Origin: Aquarana catesbeiana
Lineage: Eukaryota; Chordata; Amphibia; Anura; Ranidae
DNA length: 64,000 nt
Reading direction: 5' to 3'
Assembly (NCBI RefSeq): GCF_042186555.1
Contig: NC_133326.1
Location: 100,813,452-100,877,451, forward strand
The notes beneath the pieces were generated by a model. The model saw only the letters and a list, made by a program, of their open reading frames with translations, was not told the DNA's origin and did no database searches. Below are positions 42,641-53,228 of the stretch, piece after piece. The position numbers and the translations under genes were made by a program. Position 1 is the stretch's first letter. Each line of letters starts with the position of its first letter.

Positions 42641-43371
42641 CTTTGGACTCCTAAGGATTTTTCATTTGGTGCTATCTTTGACCTACTACACTGATGGGGA
42701 ACTAGTCTCCCAGTTCCCCAACTGGCTCTGCCCACCCAATAGGCACTGCAGCTGCAGGAACTAGTTTCTCATCAGGGCACTTCCCTTATGGCTCGAGTCA
42801 TTTACCAATGTCATATTTGAGTACTAACATTACCAGTATGCCCGTCCCTTTTGTTAACATTCAGCTTTGGGCTGGGAACAACAGCTAAATAGGGGTTGGG
42901 GAAACAGCCCTGTGCAGGAAGCTGCCACATCCATGACAGCTTCCCACCACTAAATTTTCCACTCTGAGCACTACCATACCTCTATACGCCAGCTCAGAGC
43001 TGGTCAATTACCGCCAGTTTTCTAATTTGTGGGGGTATGGATTTGTCCACAAAGCGTTTTAATCCGTGCCCTATGCAGGGCTGTGTTTTTTTACAACATG
43101 GGGGTGCACAGGTATTGCGCGCATCCCTGTGCCGGCAGACCAATTGCTGTCCGTCTGGAAGTGGCAGCTGCACGGACACAGCCACTGATCCCAATATGAC
43201 ATCTAAGTGGATGCGGGTGCACAGCCCTGAACGCTGCACCCACACAGATGTGACATTACACGCACACAGCTGCTGCGTCCCAATTGACAGCTATGGGACT
43301 GCTGGCATGAGGATGCACGCCCTTGCATAGGGGACAGATTAAAATGTCCAATGTGAACGAGGCCTAATTCT
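42641..43371. other. Unassigned region
   Basis: No gene is visible. The right edge (AATGTGAACGAGGCCTAA, about 43350) again has the GAGGCCTAA end found in other MITEs here, but a left partner was not identified with confidence. Confidence 0.35.
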
Positions 43372-44607
43372 TTAAAGTGGTTTTAAACCCTCACTGTTAC
43401 CCAGTGGAGGGACTGAGAAAGGGGACAGGGAGTAGGGGAGAGGGGAGCACTCAATTTGCCACATCCGTAAGTATAGGGAAAAAGGGGTACTACATGGTAA
43501 CCAAAAAGTCGGACTTTAGAGGCATAGAAACAATGGAGAAGTATTGAAAACAATAATCACATAATTTATTGAAAAAAAATCATAATATTCACACAACAAT
43601 CAAAAAAAAGGATAAAACCATAGACAAATGATACAATTTGTACAATGAGCACTTGTGCGTCTACGCGTTTCGCAGTGAGGCTTCTTCAGGACACAAAACG
43701 GGGCTCAAAATTGTAACAAAATAGAGACAAAAGCGAATCTCACTATCTTTAAGAGATGAGCCTCATGTACAAATGTGCAGCAGCCGGAATGTTTCCAAAG
43801 ATAAGGAATGCTTACAATTTAGTATTTTACTTTATATATAACGTTTTAGCAGGGGCTGATGTACGTCAAATCTCCAAGGGTGAAAGTGACCACACAGATA
43901 ATCAGGTATAGATAAGTCCAGATTCCATAGAGGAGAGGTCTTGGTACTATTAAACCATATAAGTAGCATATAGCAAAGTTCAGAAAAAGCATACTGCTTA
44001 ACACTTGGAATAACAAGTGTGCCCCTGGGAGACCGCCGGATGCTAATCACTAATTTTCAATAAATTATGTGATTATTATTTTCAATACTTCTCCATTGTT
44101 TCTATGACTCTAAAGTCCGACTTTTTAGTTACCATGTAGTGCCCCTTTTTCCCCAGTGGAGGGACTATCCTCAGGTGATACACAGAAAGAAAACAAATCC
44201 TCCTACGTAAGTTGTACCTGTTTGTCTGCAGTCTTCTCTTCTCTACATCCATTTAAAGTCAATAATATATGAAGCTTGTCTAAGAGTTCCAAAAAAGGGG
44301 TGGAGAGCTGAAGTTACCCTCTGCAGAGCTCAGTGAGGAGGAGAGCACTGAGAGCTGATTGGAAGGAAGAGACCCACCCCCTTCACACAGCACACAGAAA
44401 CAGAGCTGAGGCTGTCAATTTGCTGGGAGTCCCTCCCCTGTCACCATTTTTCTCTTCAGGTGTCAGGAAAAATTGATTCATGCTGATAGCAGAGGAAGAA
44501 AGCAGTAGACAGAAATGACACTTAGTGCTCTTAATTGAGACAAGTACACACTATAGAGGGATATGCTTTGTTCATATTTCATGTCTGAGGTTTACAATCA
44601 CCTTAGG
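43372..44607 (+). mobile_element. TTAA MITE, family A, split by a 738-bp insertion
   Basis: TTAAAGTGGTTTTAAACCCT at the left and GAGGTTTACAATCACCTTA at the right match the ends of 63147-63600. The body resumes at 44153 with CCCAGTGGAGGGACT exactly as it was left at 43400-43414. The original element was therefore about 480 bp. Confidence 0.75.
43415..44152. mobile_element. Foldback insertion with a 15-bp duplication
   Basis: CCCAGTGGAGGGACT occurs at 43400-43414 and 44153-44167, directly flanking this segment, so it is a discrete insertion. Inside, about 98 bp at 43476-43574 (ACTACATGGTAACCAAAAAG, then GTCGGACTTTAGAGGCATAG) recur as a near-perfect inverted copy at about 44055-44152. Left of the first arm lie about 60 bp not matched at the other end. 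The middle holds CTACGCGTTTCGC and CTTCTTCAGGACAC at about 43660-43695. No ORF is known. A long variable duplication with an inverted terminal segment recalls Penelope-like or twin-primed retrotransposon copies rather than a DNA MITE; this is inference. Confidence 0.7.
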
Positions 44608-45072
44608 ACTCTGTTGCCATTGTAGCGATAGATTCTTAAAGTGGTGGTAGTATACACCAGCAGCCGTGGTATAACCATAAATTCTTTATCTTCAGAAATG
44701 GTCCAAATATTCTGGGCTACACATATTAGCTATTTATTACATACTGTACATGCATATAAAGATAGGCACAACCTATATATTCTCATATTCACAGACATCA
44801 CATTTTATCAATACCAGCCACCAGCAGCCAGATCGATCTGTCAATAAAAATGAACAATAGCTAAACATTCTCTAAGCAATCAACAGTGTGTACAATTTCT
44901 CCATCCATCTACTTTTTTAACAGAACAATACCCCCCCGTAATGAAGAATAATAATCTCAGCCCAATGCAATATATTAGTATCCCTATTTTGTGATTCACT
45001 CACACTTTATTTTTCTGCATTCTACTCATTGAAAATTCATGTCAGTACTTTGTGTTTAGCTCATGTCCATGA
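44608..45072. other. Unassigned region
   Basis: AT-rich DNA without a recognised gene or repeat end. Confidence 0.35.
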
Positions 45073-45325
45073 AGTTGATTTACTATAGGCAACTAGACTG
45101 TGCACTTCGCAGGTGCAGTTTCATTTATTTTCCCCAGAGCTTAGTGTCTGAGGGTAATTTTTATCATTTAATCAGGTGCAAGCAAACATCCTTTTTTTTT
45201 TTTAATTTCCTTGCACCTGATTGGGTATTCTTTACAAAGCGGAGCTTCACATTCACCAAGCTCTGGGGAAGAAAATTGCAACTGCACCTGCAAAGTGCAT
45301 AGTCTATTTGCCTTTAGTAATTCGA
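45073..45325. mobile_element. MITE with TTGATTTACT ends
   Basis: TTGATTTACTATAGGCAACT then AGACTGTGCACTTCGCAGGT on the left have an inverted partner on the right (GCACCTGCAAAGTGCATAGT, TTTGCCTTTAGTAATTCGAA). Arms of about 55 bp plus an inner stem (CCCCAGAGCTTAGTG and CCAAGCTCTGGGG) make it strongly self-complementary. It is non-coding; hAT-type by general resemblance, with duplication unclear. Confidence 0.7.
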
Positions 45326-46209
45326 ACCCCTATGTGTATCTGTTTAACATCAGTGTAAATCAACAGAATTGCACTCCACTGCAGGCTCTGAGTTTCCCTT
45401 CTCACCCCTGGTTGCAGGAGCAGGAAATCTACATGATTAGGAGCCACCAAATATTCATTTATGAATCTTCCAAAAAGTGCACCATAAAGGCCGATGTAGC
45501 TTTATTTCATAGACTAAGGCCTCATTCACAAAGGGCATTTGCCCAGCTCCTCTAAACGCCTTTGCTCCTGGCAGGAAAAAAGCAGGTGAAAAAATGTGTT
45601 TAACCTCCCCGGCGGTACGATTATGTCAGATTTTTGCGTCTCAAAGCAGTGCAATGTTTAACATGGAAATTTGGCGTTTTATATTGTAGGCCTGTAATTC
45701 TTAGGAACAACACTTAAATCTGTCCAAACAAGAGTCTAGTAGACATCCTGGGTATGATAAAGTTTGAAACACTAAATCATAAAATTGTAATAAATACTAT
45801 AAATAATTATCACAAATAATAATATAATAATAAAATGTATTCAATAATGTAATCAAATCAAAAACACTGAAAATTGCTCAGTTGCAAAATTGTCGCTGTT
45901 GTTACCCTCAGTGTTTGATGACAAATTTCCCCATAAAATCACTATCACTCAATGCTGCAAGTGATTCTAATTTATTATCGCTGTTTCCTAGCTGGTCTAA
46001 AACCACTTTTGACGTAAAGGGACATTTTTTGGTTGCCATGGCCAATCTCAAGTTTCCAGGCAGAAAGAACAGTATATATAATATAAAACTGCATGCAGGG
46101 CACTGGACAAAGCACTAGGGACAAAAGGGATGTGAAATAATTACACTGTACTGTATATGGGGTTTTTTTTTTTGCACTTTTTGAATTTGGCGCCGGGCTC
46201 TGTCCCTGT
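45326..46209. other. Unassigned region
   Basis: No gene is visible. Very AT-rich around 45770-45860 (AATAATAATATAATAATAAA). Confidence 0.35.
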
Positions 46210-46676
46210 GCATCACAACGCACTCTGCCAGTGTTGCCAACCGCCCATTAATTTATGGGCAGCCCGGAAAATTAAAAATTTTCGGGGTGCCCGTAAATGT
46301 CCGCACCCTTAAAAAAGATGGCTGCAGGCCGACAGCGCAACAGCGTGTGCGCTTTTCCGAAGCCTGCTGCGCTCGGGAGGACTCGTACACGCTCGGCCGG
46401 GCGCTGCAGGCAGGCGCATGCGCAGTGATATAATGGCGTCACCTGGCGCCACTTTTGAATGGCCGGCACTCGTTTTTGGCAGCGCCTCGACACAGCAGGG
46501 GTCCTGGCCTTGATAAGATTCTGGAACGGAGCACTGACTGACCACAGGTCAGACCTCAGATGTGTATTGTGCTGACCTATACTGAGCCAAGTATGGAGGA
46601 GGAGGAGGGAGGACAGATAGACAGAGCGACTGAGCAGGAGCAGAGTCATCCACAGAGACAGACCCCCTCCTGTACC
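46210..46676. repeat. CpG-richer repeat fragment left of the L2 element
   Basis: CAGTGTTGCCAACCGCCC near 46229 with GGGCAGCCCGG resembles a MITE end, with no partner found. The last 20 bases before 46677 (CCCCTCCTGTACC) match a unit of the 29-bp minisatellite that lies on the other side of the LINE. Confidence 0.45.
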
Positions 46677-46682
46677 ATGTCC

Positions 46683-48435
46683 TATTTTACCACTCTCATT
46701 AGCAACTTATCATCCTGTCCCCGTGAACTCTTCTCCACCTTCAACTCTCTACTTCGTCCTCCACCGCCTCCACCCGCCAACTCACTCACTGCCCAGGAAA
46801 TCGCCAATCACTTCAAACAGAAAATTGATACTATTCGCGCGGAGATCTCTACTGTGCCGACACCCTCCACGCTTTACACTTCATGCCCACAGGCACAATC
46901 ATTATTTCCCTCTTTCAACTGCACCACTACAGACGAAGTTGCTAAACTACTTGCTAATGTCCACCTTACCACCTGCCCTCTGGATCCTGTTCCCTCACAA
47001 ATGCTACGTTCACCCTCTGGCCCTATACTACACTCTCTAACCCACATCTTCAATCTCTCCCTCTCTTCTGGCATCTTCCCTAACTCTCTAAAACATGCAC
47101 TTGTCAGACCCATACTTAAAAAGCCCTCACTGGACCCATCCAATCTTAACAACCTACGCCCCATCTCCTTGCTCCCCTTCTTATCCAAACTCCTCGAACG
47201 TGTGGTCTACAACCGACTGAGCGTCCACCTCGCTGATAATGGCCTTCTTGATCCCCTTCAGTCTGGATTTCGTCCTCAACACTCCACAGAAACTGCTCTC
47301 CTAAAACTAACAAACGATCCACTAACGGCCAAAAAAAATCAACACTATTCTGTACTCCTACTCCTGGACCTCTCTGCTGTCTTTGATACGGTTGACCACC
47401 CCCTCCTCCTCAAAAAACTACACGCCTTTGGTCTCCGTGACTGTACACTTCGCTGGTTCTCTTCCTACTTATCCAACCGCACCTTTAGCGTTTCTTATAA
47501 CTCTACTTCCTCCTCTCCTCTTCCTTTCTCTGTTGGGGTCCCTCAGGGTTCTCTTCTTGGACCTCTACTATTTTCAATCTACACCGCCACCCTGGGTCAA
47601 CTGATAGCCTCCCATGGCTTACAATACCACCTCTACGCTGACGACACCCAAATCTATTTCTCTACCCTTCAGCTCACTCCCTCTGTCTCCTCACGTATCA
47701 CTAATTTACTCTCAGACATATCAGTCTGGATGTCACACCACTTCCTCAAAATCAATCTAGCCAAAACCAAACTTATAATTTTTCCTCCCCCATATGCCTC
47801 TTCCCCTGATCTCTCTGTCAAAATCGATGGCACAACTATAAGCCCATCCCCACATGCCAAGGTTCTAGGTGAACTCTCCTTCAAGCAACACATCCAATCA
47901 CTGTCCAAATCCTGCCGCCTCAACCTCCGCAACATCTCCAAAATACGCCCCTTTCTAACCAATGACACAACAAAGCTCTTAATTCAACTGCAACTCCCTT
48001 TTTGTTAGCTTACCTCTACATAGTCTATCACCTCTTCAATCCATTATGAATGCCGCTGCCAGACTCATCCACCTTACCAATCGCTCTGTGTCTGCCACTC
48101 CTCTCTGTCAATCCCTCCACTGGCTTCCGCTCGGCCAAAGAATTAAATTCAAAATTCTAACAACATACAAAGCCATCCACAATTTCGCCCCCAAGTACAT
48201 CACTAGCTTAGTCTCTAAATACCAACCTACTCACTCTCTTGGTTCCTCTCAAGACCTCCTGCTCTCTAGCTCCCTTGTCACCTCCTCTCACTCTCGCCTC
48301 CAGGCCTTTTCCAAAGCCTCTCCAATCCTATGGAATGCCCTACCCCAATCTGTCCGTTTATCTCCTACTTTATTAGCTTTCAGACGATCCCTGAAAACCC
48401 TTCTAATCAGAGAAGCCTATCCTACCCACACCTAA
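46683..48435 (+). pseudogene. L2-type reverse transcriptase, deletion and frame change near the C-terminus
   Basis: An open frame to 48005 carries the RT motifs LRPISLLPFLSKLLERVV, SGFRPQHSTETALLKL, LLLLDLSAVFDTVDHPLLL (first catalytic aspartate), SVGVPQGSLLGPLLFSIYTA and LYADDTQIYF (YADD box), then the thumb (KINLAKTKLIIF). The residues upstream of 46683 belong to the flank, not to the element. At about 48000 the frame stops. The C-terminal part (MNAAARLIHLTNRSV, LHWLPLGQRIKFKILT, PILWNALPQSVR) continues in another frame to 48435. The expected segment with the SRLDYCN-type motif is missing, so a short internal deletion is the likely cause. No endonuclease. Related to, but distinct from, the minus-strand LINE at 17312-18515. 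Confidence 0.9.
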
Positions 48436-48658
48436 CAACTGTATCTTAATTTTTTCCAACAGCTCATCCCCCACAGTTATTACCTTTTATTTCCACTTGA
48501 CCCTCCCTTCTAGATTGTAAGCTCTAACGAGCAGGGCCCTCTGATCCCTCTTGTATTGATTTGTATTGTAAGTGTACTGTCTGCCCCCATTATGTAAAGC
48601 GCTGCGCAAACTGTTGGCGCTATATAAATCCTGTATAATAATAATAATAATAATAATA
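46683..48658 (+). mobile_element. 5'-truncated L2-type LINE with (TAA)n tail
   Basis: It begins inside the region between endonuclease and RT. The 3' end has GTAAGCTCTAACGAGCAGGG, AAAGCGCTGCGCAAACTGTT and GGCGCTATATAAATCCTG followed by (ATA)n, the characteristic L2-type 3' end and tail. ATGTCC at 46677-46682 and 48659-48664 is a candidate short duplication. The flanks on both sides are 29-bp minisatellite units. The element lacks the endonuclease and has an internal deletion. Confidence 0.88.
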
Positions 48659-49375
48659 ATGTCCACGCAGCCTCTAAACCCTTTACCATGTCCACACAGC
48701 CTCTGACCCCTGTACCATGTCCGCACAGCCTCTGACCCCTGTACCATGTCCGCACAGCCTCTGACCCCTGTACCATGTCCGCACAGCCTCTGACCCCTGT
48801 ACCATGTCTGCACAGCCTCTGACCCCTTTACCATGTCTGCACAGCCTCTGTCCCCTTTACCATGTCTGCACAGCCTCTGTCCCCTTTACCATGTCTGCAC
48901 AGCCTCTGTCCCCTTTACCATGTCTGCACAGCCTCTGTCCCCTTTACCATGTCTGCACAGCCTCTGTCCCCTTTACCATGTCTGCACAGCCTCTGTCCCC
49001 TTTACCATGTCTGCACAGCCTCTGTCCCCTTTACCATGTCTGCACAGCCTCTGTCCCCTTTACCATGTCTGCACAGCCTCTGTCCCCTGTACCATGTCTG
49101 CACAGCCTCTGACCCCTGTACCATGTCTGCACAGCCTCTGTCCCCTTTACCATGTCTGCACAGCCTCTGACCCCTGTACCATGTCTGCACAGCCTCTGTC
49201 CCCTTTACCATGTCTGCACAGCCTCTGACCCCTGTACCATGTCTGCACAGCCTCTGACCCCTGTACCATGTCTGCACAGCCTCTGTCCCCTTTACCATGT
49301 CCGCACAGCCTCTGACCCCTGTACCATGTCCACACAGCCTCTGACCCCCCCCCCCTACCATGTCCGCACAGCCTC
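48659..49375. repeat. 29-bp minisatellite (about 24 units)
   Basis: The unit is CATGTCTGCACAGCCTCTGT then CCCCTTTAC (29 bp). Two main variants alternate: TGTCCCCTTTAC and TGACCCCTGTAC. The edges use CATGTCCGCACAG. No plus-strand frame contains a stop, so overlapping artefactual ORFs of about 100-130 codons arise, each shifted by 29 bp; these are not genes. Confidence 0.95.
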
Positions 49376-49736
49376 ATAAGGGCACACGGTGCTGCCCCCT
49401 CTCTCCAGCCACCCCTCTATCACCAATAGATAGATTCATGCATCGCATGAATCTATCTATGGCCACCGCTGCCACCCCCTATTCAGGCGCCCGGCCCCTT
49501 TTCGCCTGAATTACAGTGGCAGGTAGAGCCATAGGCTCTAATAGGCGTCAAAAAAGGTGACCTACGAGCGGCATGCTGGGCGCTCGCAGGTCACTCAGCT
49601 GTGTTAGAAAAGCGAATGAATATTCGCTTTCCTAACACTAAACCGCCTCTCCGCCAATCAGGTGCTCGGATCGGTTACCCGTCACCTGATTGGCTGAAAC
49701 GACAGGTGCCGTGATCGGACGCCTATCAGGCCTACA
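49376..49736. other. Unassigned region
   Basis: It contains a stem at about 49425-49460 (AGATAGATTCATGCATCGCA with its complement) and inverted ATTCGCTTTCCTAACAC/GTTAGAAAAGCGAAT words around 49600-49640. No gene. Confidence 0.4.
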
Positions 49737-49990
49737 GTGGCGGCAATTGAGAGCACAGTGGCTACGTTTGATGGCACAGTGGATGCGTTTGATGGTACAT
49801 TGGCTGCATTTGATGGTACAGTGGCTGCATTTGATGGTACAGTGGCTGCATTTGATGGTACAGTGGCTGCATTTGATGGTACAGTGGCTGCATTTGATGG
49901 TACAGTGGCTGCAATTGATGGGCACAGTGGAGGCAATTGATGGGCACAGTGGCTGCGTTTGGTGGCACAGTGAGACTGCAATTGATGGTT
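49737..49990. repeat. 21-bp minisatellite (about 12 units)
   Basis: TTTGATGGTACAGTGGCTGC plus A is the unit. As 21 is a multiple of 3 the plus-strand frame spells a repeating AFDGTVA and stays open. The first and last units are degenerate (GGGCACAGTGG variants). There is no sign of a real gene around it. Confidence 0.92.
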
Positions 49991-50899
49991 TTTTTTTTCA
50001 GAATCTTTTCGTTTGTTTGCGCCCCCCCAAAAAATTTTGAGCACCAGTCGCCACTGTACAGAACCACAAGTCCCACCATGTCCTGCTCCAGGGAATCGTA
50101 TCTCTAAGATGAAGCCCCTAGCTTTCTTTAACCTAATTTCCATTGTGCAGAGGCAGCTTATACAAGACATGACAAATGTACTAGGTGACCACACACAGAG
50201 TGGAATTAAGAAATAAATTACATGGGAAGGAAGGTCCCAGTAGGCGAATCTGTTGAAGTTCTACATACCATTTAGGCTTTAAATTACAGGAAAAATACAG
50301 TGAGCTCCAGGTAAAAATGCAAAAATAATTGCTTATGAATGAGAGACTGATCTCCCCTGTCCTTAGAGACAGGGATATTTTGAGCTTGCAAATATTATTT
50401 ATTTCACAATGCTGAATTATTTATAAAGCCGTCTTTACCGAGCAAGATCTAAAATAATTGCCTAAATGCTTTCTGGTGTTAAAAAGAAGTGTTTATGGAA
50501 TTTTTACCGTAGAAAATTGGCCATCGAAGTGAATGGGAAATATTTCACTTAAGCAGCTAGACTGCTGGCACACATGACCCTCTACATAACCTTGAGTCTG
50601 CAGATAAGGATGTATTACTGTATGTCTGGATGGAGATGACTACAGTGTTCTATATGCCTGCTACAATTGCAGTGCTAAACAAAGAGCAGCACACAAAAGG
50701 TAGCTGATGTGGTTTGAGAAAATACGCAAAATACCACGAACGAAAAAAAAGCCAGTTTATCATAGAATTTCAAAGCCTACAAGTACGCAACATAAAGGTG
50801 GCCATACACGGTTAGATTTTCAGTAGAACATTCATAAGGAAAATCTGGAAAATAAATCATCAGAACATTCTTTGAGTCAACTGTCTTTTTTTAAAAGCC
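49991..50899. other. Unassigned region
   Basis: No gene is visible. At 50797-50890 GGCCATACACGGTTAGATTT resembles the GCCATACA edge of the element near 7499, but no partner end was found. Confidence 0.35.
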
Positions 50900-51146
50900 T
50901 TAAAGTGGTATTAAACCCAAAACCAAAAATGTAATATATTGCAGCTTACCAATGAGATTAGGTGGCTGCATCAGCTTTCTTTGGCTTTTTTCCCCTCTGT
51001 TTTCACCTGGTTATTTGTTCAGTAACATGCCTGCTGAATCGGTGAGACACAACTCTGGAGGGATGAGCATAGGAGGCACAGCAGACAGCAGCATTGTCAG
51101 TCTGGGGGGGGGGGGGGGGGGGGGGTAGTGTTAAATGTATTAGAAG

Positions 51147-51566
51147 TATAGGCGTGCGCAGCCTATTGCATTAGGGTGTGCACCTTATATTTGATACATA
51201 TAGCAGTATGGCAATGGACAGTGTCAGTAGAGCAATGGACAATGCCAGTAGGCCAGAGGTTGGTGTCAGCAGAACAGTGGGCGAATGTCAGTAGGGCAGA
51301 AATTGGTGTTAGTAGTTTATTTTTTTACTTTTTCTACATTTCTTTTTATTTTAAATTTCTACAATAATTTATTTATTTATTTTTTTTACAATTTTTTACA
51401 ACCCTTACAAACCCCTGATGTCTCACTTTTGGGACAGAGAAAGAGACTGAGGACAGAGATTCCCCAAACCCTTTTCCTGCAGCCGAGCAGCAGGGTAAAT
51501 CTGTGCGGCACAGGGTAATTAGGGTGTGCCCAGGCACACCTGGCACACCCTGTGCGCACACCTATG
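51147..51566. mobile_element. hAT-type MITE, family P, with perfect 8-bp duplication
   Basis: ATTAGAAG flanks the element at 51139-51146 and 51567-51574. Ends TATAGGCGTGCGCA and TGCGCACACCTATG are inverted repeats. The interior includes degenerate CAGTAGGGCAGAAATTGG-type tandem words (51200-51310), a T-rich tract (51310-51400) and AAGAGACTGAGGACAGAGAT, the last two shared with the element at 21459-22304. Confidence 0.87.
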
Positions 51567-51698
51567 ATTAGAAGATTTAGATACACTAATAAATTAAAGC
51601 CAAACTCCAGCTCGCACTTTATAAGCAGTTACAGCAAACAGCTTTTTTTTTCCTTTTAGGATAAAGGTTTTGCATGAATAAATAAAAGCTGATTATTT

Positions 51699-52317
51699 TA
51701 ACCCCTTAGCGCAGGCCGCACACAAATATGCGGACTTTGCGTGAATTGCGATCAATAGCGCTGTGCCCAGAGCGTGCGCCCTGCACGCTCCCGGCACAGT
51801 GACCAGCGTCTAACCAAAAGCTCCCGATTGCTGCATGCAAGCCAGAGTTTTTTGATCATTTGACCGCCGTGAAAGCCAATCACAGCGGTCCCATGATCTT
51901 AAGCCACGCCCCACCTCCCTGCATCTTAAACCTCTTAGGCCTCTTGCACACGGCAGCTTGAAAAAGCTCAGTACAGCTTTTTTTTTTTAAACTGAGCTAA
52001 AATACTGCACATTAATTGTAATGTGCCTATGCATACAGGCGTGTAAACAAGCGCTGTGTATTTTTCAGTAAAAAAAACAAAAATAAAAAAATATGCTTTT
52101 TTGTTCAGTAATTTATGTCTCATGCGTGCAAATTCCCATTTACATATTGTGCAGAACGCGAGAATACGTCATTGCGCAAACGCATATACGCGAAAATGCA
52201 CGTAAATTACGTGCAACTACATACAAAAAAGAAGTCTGAAAAAGTAGATGCTCAAACAGGGGATTTGTGTGCAAGAGGCCTTAAAGAGCCGGGAGGCACC
52301 GGCATGAAGAGATTAAT
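51699..52317. mobile_element. Probable TTAA insertion containing a family M MITE
   Basis: Compared with the family G copy at 55294, extra DNA begins at TTAACCCCTTAGCGC and ends at ATGAAGAGATTAA, which are weakly inverted. The inner MITE at 51937-52284 is separate. The exact duplication is unclear. Confidence 0.5.
51937..52284. mobile_element. MITE, family M (complete copy)
   Basis: TAGGCCTCTTGCACACGGCA and TTGTGTGCAAGAGGCCTTA are inverted termini. The interior contains CAGCTTGAAAAAGCTCAGTA and GTAAACAAGCGCTG, shared with 18640-18982. Confidence 0.75.
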
Positions 52318-52445
52318 CACCCCTGTCAGTGTTAACTGGTTTGTCCCATCCATGTAAACTGATACATTCTGCTGGAGAACTTGGGCTTTTGAAAAACAAC
52401 AAACTTGCTGGCTGGATTACCAGATGAAAATGGAAGAAAGTAAGC

Positions 52446-53029
52446 CTGAGGCTCCATGCATACTAGCATTATTTTAAGCTCCTAGTCGATATTAGCATTT
52501 TATTTTCTGCTCCTAGAAGCTAAATAGTGTTATCCTATGTGCCCATGCACATTACTTTAGGCTTTTAGCATTTTTTGAGCTGCAGCGTCTAGGAGCAGAA
52601 AAAACTAAATCTGTAACTTTTTTTGGAGCATTTTTCCAGCAGAAAAAAAAGGTGAAACGCTCCTAAAATGCTCCCAACAGCTGGGAAGGGGCTAACAACT
52701 AGTGGCAATCAAGGGGTTAACTGTGTGCCTAACCAGAGTAATGTGTGCTGTTTTTACTTTACTATCTGGCTGTTTTTTCTCCCTGCTTTTCAGGGAGAAG
52801 AAACAACCAGATCATTGCTGCCTGTACACAGAGTTCTGTGTGTTTGTAACACACAGAACTTTGTGTGTGATTGGACACAGCGGATTATTGGCTGAAATCT
52901 GCTGCCAAACTCGTGCTCTGTCCAATTCCAGCCCAAACCAGCACGTGCCAAACTCGGAAGAAGGCCATACGTGATTGTGCCTGTACACCTGCAACCCGCT
53001 CACAGTATATTTACTGAGTTGGCGGGTAA
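52446..53029. other. Unassigned region, partly repeat
   Basis: About 52450-52680 has GCTCCTAG words in both orientations (AAGCTCCTAGTCG, GCGTCTAGGAGCAG), likely a degenerate MITE. About 52830-52870 holds an imperfect stem, where AACACACAGAAC pairs with GTTCTGTGTGTT. No gene. Confidence 0.4.
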
Positions 53030-53228
53030 AGTGGATTTAAACCCTCATATATACCCAGTGAAGTCAACAGCCTCAGATGATACTTATGAAACAAATCTAC
53101 ATAAGTTTTACATGTATATTTGATCTCTTAGAATTTGTTCTTACTTTTCCAGCAGGGGGAGGGGAGTCTTGGCATACACTGTATGACAGCTGATTGGAGG
53201 AAAGGCACACACCCCCCTCCACATAGGC
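53030..53228 (+). mobile_element. TTAA MITE, family A (left half only)
   Basis: TAAAGTGGATTTAAACCCTC then CATATATACCCAGTGAAGTC match the left part of the other family A copies. The sequence is cut at about 53228, where a purine-rich tract starts. Confidence 0.6.

Larger units (their letters stand above)
50900..52445 (+). mobile_element. TTAA element, family G, carrying nested insertions
   Basis: It starts TTAAAGTGGTATTAAACCC and follows the family order AATATATTGCAGCTTACCAA, TGTTTTCACCTGG, AGATTTAGATACACTAATAA, GCACTTTATAAGCAG and GTCAGTGTTAACTGG. Two insertions interrupt it (51147-51566 and about 51699-52317). The right terminus is not clear. A run of 22 G lies at 51104-51125. Confidence 0.7.

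Noticed and set aside
43660..43695. Hammerhead ribozyme in the foldback insert
   Set aside because: I looked for CUGANGA and GAAA core segments in a workable arrangement and could not place them; only a structure search could settle it.
48804..49228. MSAQPLSPLPCLHSLCPLYH repeat ORFs
   Set aside because: Translation of the 29-bp minisatellite in three overlapping phases.
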